A stretch of DNA of 64,000 nt from Lacrimispora amygdalina (GTDB lineage: Bacteria; Bacillota; Clostridia; Lachnospirales; Lachnospiraceae): the NCBI RefSeq assembly GCF_900205965.1, contig NZ_OAOF01000001.1, positions 434,001 to 498,000 on the forward strand. Direction: 5' to 3'. Under the pieces are notes generated by a model. The model ran no database searches. It worked only from the letters and a program-made list of their open reading frames with translations, and was not told the DNA's origin. Below, piece after piece: positions 60,067 to 64,000 of the stretch. Positions within the stretch are counted from its first letter, which is position 1. Each line of letters starts with the position of its first letter. The translations under genes were made by a program, and so were the position numbers.

Positions 60067-61634
60067 CAGGATAACCTCCTCTTCTGCCTGAGTACAGGCC
60101 TGATACCAAATATCTCTTCAAAAAAATCAGCCTTCTGATTAAATGATATCGCTTCCAGTGTCATATCTCCTTCATAGGATGTGGTAATTACAAGTCTGCC
60201 CTCCTTCACAATCATCCGGTTATTTGACAATTTCTGCTTATGGCTCCGGTCCATGGAATTGGAAAGTCTTAAAATAGCCGTCAGCTTGGCAATCAGGATG
60301 GTGATGTCTTCATGAGACAGCTCCCCTTTTGTATTGCGGAACAGTTCCTCATTGAGCTGTACCCTGTTATAATCAAATTCCACTCCATTGTACCGTACCA
60401 CATTGGCAATGATTTCCCGCTCCATATGGGATAATCCAATAATTTCGGTTGACATAATGATGTTATAAGCGGATTCACTGGGCTTCCTCATACTGATAAA
60501 TTTGCCGCAGGCATGAAGAATTGCTGCAATCTGTAACATAAGCCGCTCCCGTTTTCCCATACCATGATACTTTTTCATGCTGTCAAAGATCTCAAGAACA
60601 TACTTTTCCATATGATCCGTATGGGGTCCGTGGCATTTATAACGCTTTGCCATGTTCCTTGAGGCAGCGAGAATGTCCTCAGAAAAATCGTGATTAAATT
60701 TTACTGTCTTAGCTTCTTCCGCGTACTCCGCAGCAATGCTGTCACATAACCGGATACCTGGAATCCAGAACATCTCCGCTCCGGTAAGCTCCAGAACACG
60801 TTTGAATATAATGGCCGCAGGTACCAGAAGTGCTGCATATTCCGCATTGACACCAAACCGGTCCTGAATCTGATCTAATGACATCAGATTAATCTTATCA
60901 TAGAAAATGATAAATTCTTCTGCAGTTATCCATTCTACCGGCTTTCCGCCATTGCTGCCCCTGGACAGATAGAGGATGCTTTCTCCAATGCCGATGAGGT
61001 TCTTAATTACCCTGTCTTTTAAATAAACCTTTCGGAATGTATTTAACTCATTGTCCACCATCTCTTCAATCAGAGTGTTCTGCATCTGGGTGCTCACCTG
61101 CATATCTCCCATCATCTCACGAATCCGCAATACTCCAAGCATCAGATTCTGGGTGGAGATGAGAGCATCCTTATCAAATAGAGAAACCTGCATGCTGCCG
61201 AATCCCACATCTACAATGGCGGTTCCCTTCTGTATGATTTTATTGAACTCCGCATCTTTAGAGGCAATCGCCTTATAACTGATAAAACGCTGCTCGGAGT
61301 TACTGATAATCTGCACCTCAATGCCGGTTCTTACCCTGATCTGATCCAGTACAATCTGGCTGTTTTTTGCTTCCCGAAGTGCACTTGTGGCATAGGCACG
61401 ATAACCTGTCACTTTATAAGACTGCATAATATCTGCAAAGTCTTTGATTACTTTGCACATCTCATCTACTAACTCATAGCGGATTTTCCCATTCTTATAG
61501 GTATCCCTTCCAAGGGCGATAACGTGGCGGACATGATCAATCTTGCGGATTCCTGTTTTAGGGGAAATCTCATAGATGCCAAGTTCAAGTTCAAAAGATC
61601 CCACATCAATAGCGGCAAATAAACGGACTGCCAT
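60066..61634 (-). CDS. ppx: Exopolyphosphatase (Ppx/GppA family)
   Basis: A 522-aa actin-like ATPase-fold phosphatase that hydrolyses terminal phosphates of polyphosphate (or pppGpp). Ppx/GppA domain blocks: FAAIDVGSFELELGIYEI (phosphate 1), YATSALREAKNSQ, and GTAIVDVGFGSMQVSLF (phosphate 2). The C-terminal half (about 310-510) carries an HD-type domain with AILHACGKFISMRKPSESAYNIIMSTEIIGLSHMEREIIA, as in the longer Ppx. GppA activity cannot be excluded. Coupled to ppk1. Confidence 0.93.
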   Translation of the reverse strand: MAVRLFAAIDVGSFELELGIYEISPKTGIRKIDHVRHVIALGRDTYKNGKIRYELVDEMCKVIKDFADIMQSYKVTGYRAYATSALREAKNSQIVLDQIRVRTGIEVQIISNSEQRFISYKAIASKDAEFNKIIQKGTAIVDVGFGSMQVSLFDKDALISTQNLMLGVLRIREMMGDMQVSTQMQNTLIEEMVDNELNTFRKVYLKDRVIKNLIGIGESILYLSRGSNGGKPVEWITAEEFIIFYDKINLMSLDQIQDRFGVNAEYAALLVPAAIIFKRVLELTGAEMFWIPGIRLCDSIAAEYAEEAKTVKFNHDFSEDILAASRNMAKRYKCHGPHTDHMEKYVLEIFDSMKKYHGMGKRERLMLQIAAILHACGKFISMRKPSESAYNIIMSTEIIGLSHMEREIIANVVRYNGVEFDYNRVQLNEELFRNTKGELSHEDITILIAKLTAILRLSNSMDRSHKQKLSNNRMIVKEGRLVITTSYEGDMTLEAISFNQKADFFEEIFGIRPVLRQKRRLS

Positions 61635-61730
61635 ACTTGTCCTCCTCTCTGCCCTCTTCGGGACAGTTTTCTATTATTCTATCTTAATTTTTTACCATTT
61701 GTGTCAAATATCGGTAAAATCTGCGAAAAA

Positions 61731-63020
61731 TTAACTGTTTTCCTGTTTTCCCAAAAGATAGGTGATAAACTGATTTGCTGTTCTGCCGGACAGTCCGCCG
61801 TGTTTCAGTTCCCAGATATTCGCCTTCTCGTAAAGTTCTTCCAGCGGCATGGATATTTGACTGCGTTCTGCCAGCTGCCGGACAATTTCTTTGAATTCTG
61901 CCGGTTCCGGGGCTCCATAGTAAATAGTTACACCAAAGCGGGCAACTAAAGAGAGCTTCTCCTGGACGGTATCATTATTATGTAATTCATCATCCAGTTG
62001 TCTCTTGTCGCTGAACTTCTCACGGATTAAGTGACGGCGGTTTGAGGTTGCATAGATTAAGACATTGACTGGCTTCTTTGCAAGTCCTCCTTCTATAATT
62101 GCCTTCAAATATTTATATTCAAGCTCTGTATCTTCAAAAGATAAATCATCCATATAGATGATAAATTTATAATTTCTGTCTTTGATCTGCTCCTGAATCT
62201 TTGAAAGTGTATGAAACTGATGCTTATATACTTCAATGATGCGGAGTCCTTTGTCATAATATTCATTTAAAATTGCTTTAATGCTGGATGATTTTCCGGT
62301 TCCGCTGTCTCCGAACAGCAAAACGTTGTTGGCAGCCCTGCCATTTAAGAAAGCTTCTGTGTTCTCAATCAACTTCTCCTTCTGCCGTTCGTATCCCACA
62401 AGATCCGACAAATAGATGTGATCCATACTGGTAATCGGAATGATCTCCGGGTCCTTGTCTGTCTCTTCCACACGAAATGCCTTGTTTAATCCAAATTTCC
62501 CTACGCCGAAATTCCTGTAAAATTCAGTGATTATATCGCCAAAGGTCCGTACATCCGGTGATTCCTTCAGTTTCACTGCAAGCGTCACAATCTGATCCCT
62601 GATTCGCCTGTTATAGATTTTACTGTTTCCGTCATTGGAATGGTAATCAGAAAGTGCCGCCCAGATTCCTTCCTCTTCCCCTCGATCCAGCTTGCGGATG
62701 TCCTGATCAAACAGCTCTTTCATAACCTGAAAATCATGGGCTGCAACTTCATTTAAAGTACCCTTTACCGGACCGGTTATTTCGCAGGAAGTACTGTAAG
62801 CGTTCTCGTGGTCTGCCAGACATAATGCTAAAAAACAATGCCAGAGATTCCCCTCAAAGCCATAGGAAGCCGCCAGCTCGATAAGCTGACCGGCACAGGC
62901 GAAGGATTCCGGCATTGTTTCTTTCATATGCTCTGCTTGGGGCGCCAGCTGGCTTAACATCTGGTCAAAAAGCTTCTGGTATTTTAAACCTCGGTATAAA
63001 ATCAGTTCTTTCAATATCAT
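61731..63020 (-). CDS. DUF815 AAA-type ATPase
   Basis: A 429-aa protein with an N-terminal ~190-residue helical region and a C-terminal DUF815 AAA-like ATPase domain. Walker A GDSGTGKSSSIK (about residue 240), Walker B FIIYMDDLSFED (with the acidic pair), and sensor-type YATSNRRHLIREKFSDK follow in order. DUF815 proteins are widespread and uncharacterised, frequently encoded near housekeeping genes. It ends 96 bases before ppx on the same strand; a common transcript is possible. Function unknown. Confidence 0.87.
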   Translation of the reverse strand: MILKELILYRGLKYQKLFDQMLSQLAPQAEHMKETMPESFACAGQLIELAASYGFEGNLWHCFLALCLADHENAYSTSCEITGPVKGTLNEVAAHDFQVMKELFDQDIRKLDRGEEEGIWAALSDYHSNDGNSKIYNRRIRDQIVTLAVKLKESPDVRTFGDIITEFYRNFGVGKFGLNKAFRVEETDKDPEIIPITSMDHIYLSDLVGYERQKEKLIENTEAFLNGRAANNVLLFGDSGTGKSSSIKAILNEYYDKGLRIIEVYKHQFHTLSKIQEQIKDRNYKFIIYMDDLSFEDTELEYKYLKAIIEGGLAKKPVNVLIYATSNRRHLIREKFSDKRQLDDELHNNDTVQEKLSLVARFGVTIYYGAPEPAEFKEIVRQLAERSQISMPLEELYEKANIWELKHGGLSGRTANQFITYLLGKQENS

Positions 63021-63080
63021 AATACCTCCATGTGTAAATTGAAGTCCGGCCTGTCTCCAGACCGAACCTCATAATAAACA

Positions 63081-64000
63081 TCAGTAATTTCCCAGGACTT
63101 TCATGTTACGTCCCTCTTCTGATATCCCTTTTAACGCATTCTGAATCGGGGGATCGCTTAAATTCCCTTCCATGTCCACAAAGAAGCGGTATTCCCAGTT
63201 TCTTCCCGGAATGGGTCTTGACTCAATCATAATCATGCTGATTCCGTTATAGATCATATTGCTCAGTATATTGTAAAGAGTACCGCTCTTATGAGGCAGT
63301 TCAAAGCTGATACTGACTTTTTGTGCATCCTCACGGTATATCCTCTGGTTTGACAGAATAATAAACCGCGTGGTATTAAGCTTGTTGTGGTTAATGGATG
63401 ATTCAAGGATTTTCAGCCCATAGAGTCTGGCAGCTATCTCACTGGCAACTGCGGCCTGAGAGGGATCGCCTTCTTCAATGACCTTTTTGGCGGCCACAGC
63501 AGTATTCTCTACACTGATCTGTTTCCAGTCTCTGTTGGTATTTAAAAATTCCGAACACTGCATCAGAGCCTGGGGATGGGAAAATACTGTACGGATATCC
63601 TCCTGTCTGGAATCCTGTAACCCTAACAATGCATGATTTACAGTAAGAAACGTCTCAGCAACAATATAATTGCTGTACTTCATCAACAGGTCATAGTTGT
63701 CAATCACCGCTCCGGCAGAGGAATTCTCAATGGGAAGCACTGCATAATCGGCACGGCCGGACTCCACTTCTTTCATGGCATCCTCAAAGGTTTCTACATG
63801 ATAGACGCTGGCATCACAGCCAAAATACTGGAGAGCGGCCGCATGGCTGTATGCACCTTCTACTCCCTGATAAACCACCCGTACATCTTCGGACGGAATG
63901 GTTTTCACCGGCTGGAAGTTTTCCTCTCCCTTCAGTCCATGTTCCGCCATCAGCTTATACTGATAGTGGCGGCTGATTGTCATCATCTGGGTAAACAGAT
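63081..64000 (-). CDS. pheA: Bifunctional chorismate mutase / prephenate dehydratase (3' part)
   Basis: Only the C-terminal part is in the window. The frame continues upstream of its first ATG through LFTQMMTISRHYQYKLM, the end of an AroQ chorismate mutase domain, so the gene is longer than the visible 301 codons. The prephenate dehydratase domain has VVYQGVEGAYSHAAALQYFG and the catalytic NTTRFIILS (Thr-Arg-Phe), and the ACT regulatory domain KSGTLYNILSNMIYNGISMIMIESRPIPGRNWEYRFFVDMEG, with the ESRP phenylalanine-binding motif, is intact. It makes phenylpyruvate, under phenylalanine feedback. Confidence 0.93.
   Translation of the reverse strand, partial: LFTQMMTISRHYQYKLMAEHGLKGEENFQPVKTIPSEDVRVVYQGVEGAYSHAAALQYFGCDASVYHVETFEDAMKEVESGRADYAVLPIENSSAGAVIDNYDLLMKYSNYIVAETFLTVNHALLGLQDSRQEDIRTVFSHPQALMQCSEFLNTNRDWKQISVENTAVAAKKVIEEGDPSQAAVASEIAARLYGLKILESSINHNKLNTTRFIILSNQRIYREDAQKVSISFELPHKSGTLYNILSNMIYNGISMIMIESRPIPGRNWEYRFFVDMEGNLSDPPIQNALKGISEEGRNMKVLGNY

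Noticed and set aside
1..64000. tRNA/rRNA genes, CRISPR arrays, insertion sequences, prophage or att sites
   Set aside because: None seen by eye: no repeat-spacer pattern, no transposase or integrase frame, no rRNA blocks. A tRNA scan was not possible, so a single missed tRNA cannot be excluded.

Overview
The window looks like a chromosomal segment of a low-to-moderate GC, monoderm, spore-forming anaerobe of the Lachnospiraceae (Clostridium cluster XIVa; a Lacrimispora/Enterocloster-type genome is my guess, not a proof). The grounds are spoIIR, type III glutamine synthetase, clostridial-style RpoB/RpoC, A/T-rich SigA promoters, strong GGAGG ribosome binding sites and many short intrinsic terminators. 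Gene density is high. I saw no rRNA, tRNA, CRISPR array, IS element, prophage or integrase.

Layout. 1-9.1 kb: rpoC (5' end only) and rpoB on the minus strand from their own promoter, a divergent small membrane protein, sodA, the ddl-murI-DUF1934 wall-precursor operon, and divergent spoIIR. 9.1-16.5 kb: a tetR-MFP-RND-TolC-TolC efflux operon behind a promoter with two TetR-type palindromes. 16.5-18.3 kb: ispE-gntR-small acidic protein. 18.5-20.3 kb: glnK-amtB behind a structured leader. 20.3-32.3 kb: alarmone synthetase, DUF624 protein, cyclophilin, acetyltransferase, a choloylglycine-hydrolase family enzyme, a YyaL/DUF255 gene broken by 21 bp carrying three stops, an AGCS symporter, a Zn-phospholipase-C-like protein, a lipoprotein and a BCCT transporter. 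32.6-37.5 kb: a surface-sugar island (GT2, rfbF, rfbG, rfbH, licD). 37.6-47.6 kb: hsp20 with CIRCE, flavin reductase, M42 peptidase, glnN with a leader resembling that of glnK, fba, thrC, sfsA, and a Crp/Fnr regulator divergent from a YdcZ-type transporter. 47.7-50.7 kb: a TPM / zinc-ribbon / SPFH operon. 50.8-57.8 kb: nfo plus an ABC-2 exporter, an 822-aa extracytoplasmic protein and a VanRS-like two-component system. 57.9-64 kb: ppk1-ppx, a DUF815 ATPase and the 3' part of pheA.

How it hangs together. Nitrogen assimilation is represented twice (glnK-amtB and glnN). Both units start with a short RNA leader sharing GAACGANGGCGTTC, which can fold either as an early small hairpin or as a terminator-like hairpin followed by UUUU. 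This shared attenuator is the observation I would follow up first. Other leads are a tripartite RND operon with two TolC-like paralogues in a presumed monoderm, the stop-bearing 21-bp insertion in the DUF255 gene, a CDP-dideoxysugar set lacking the RfbI reductase, a candidate small RNA with an exposed anti-Shine-Dalgarno tract, and several readable operator/promoter architectures (TetR, Crp/Fnr class II, GntR, CIRCE, SigF-like).
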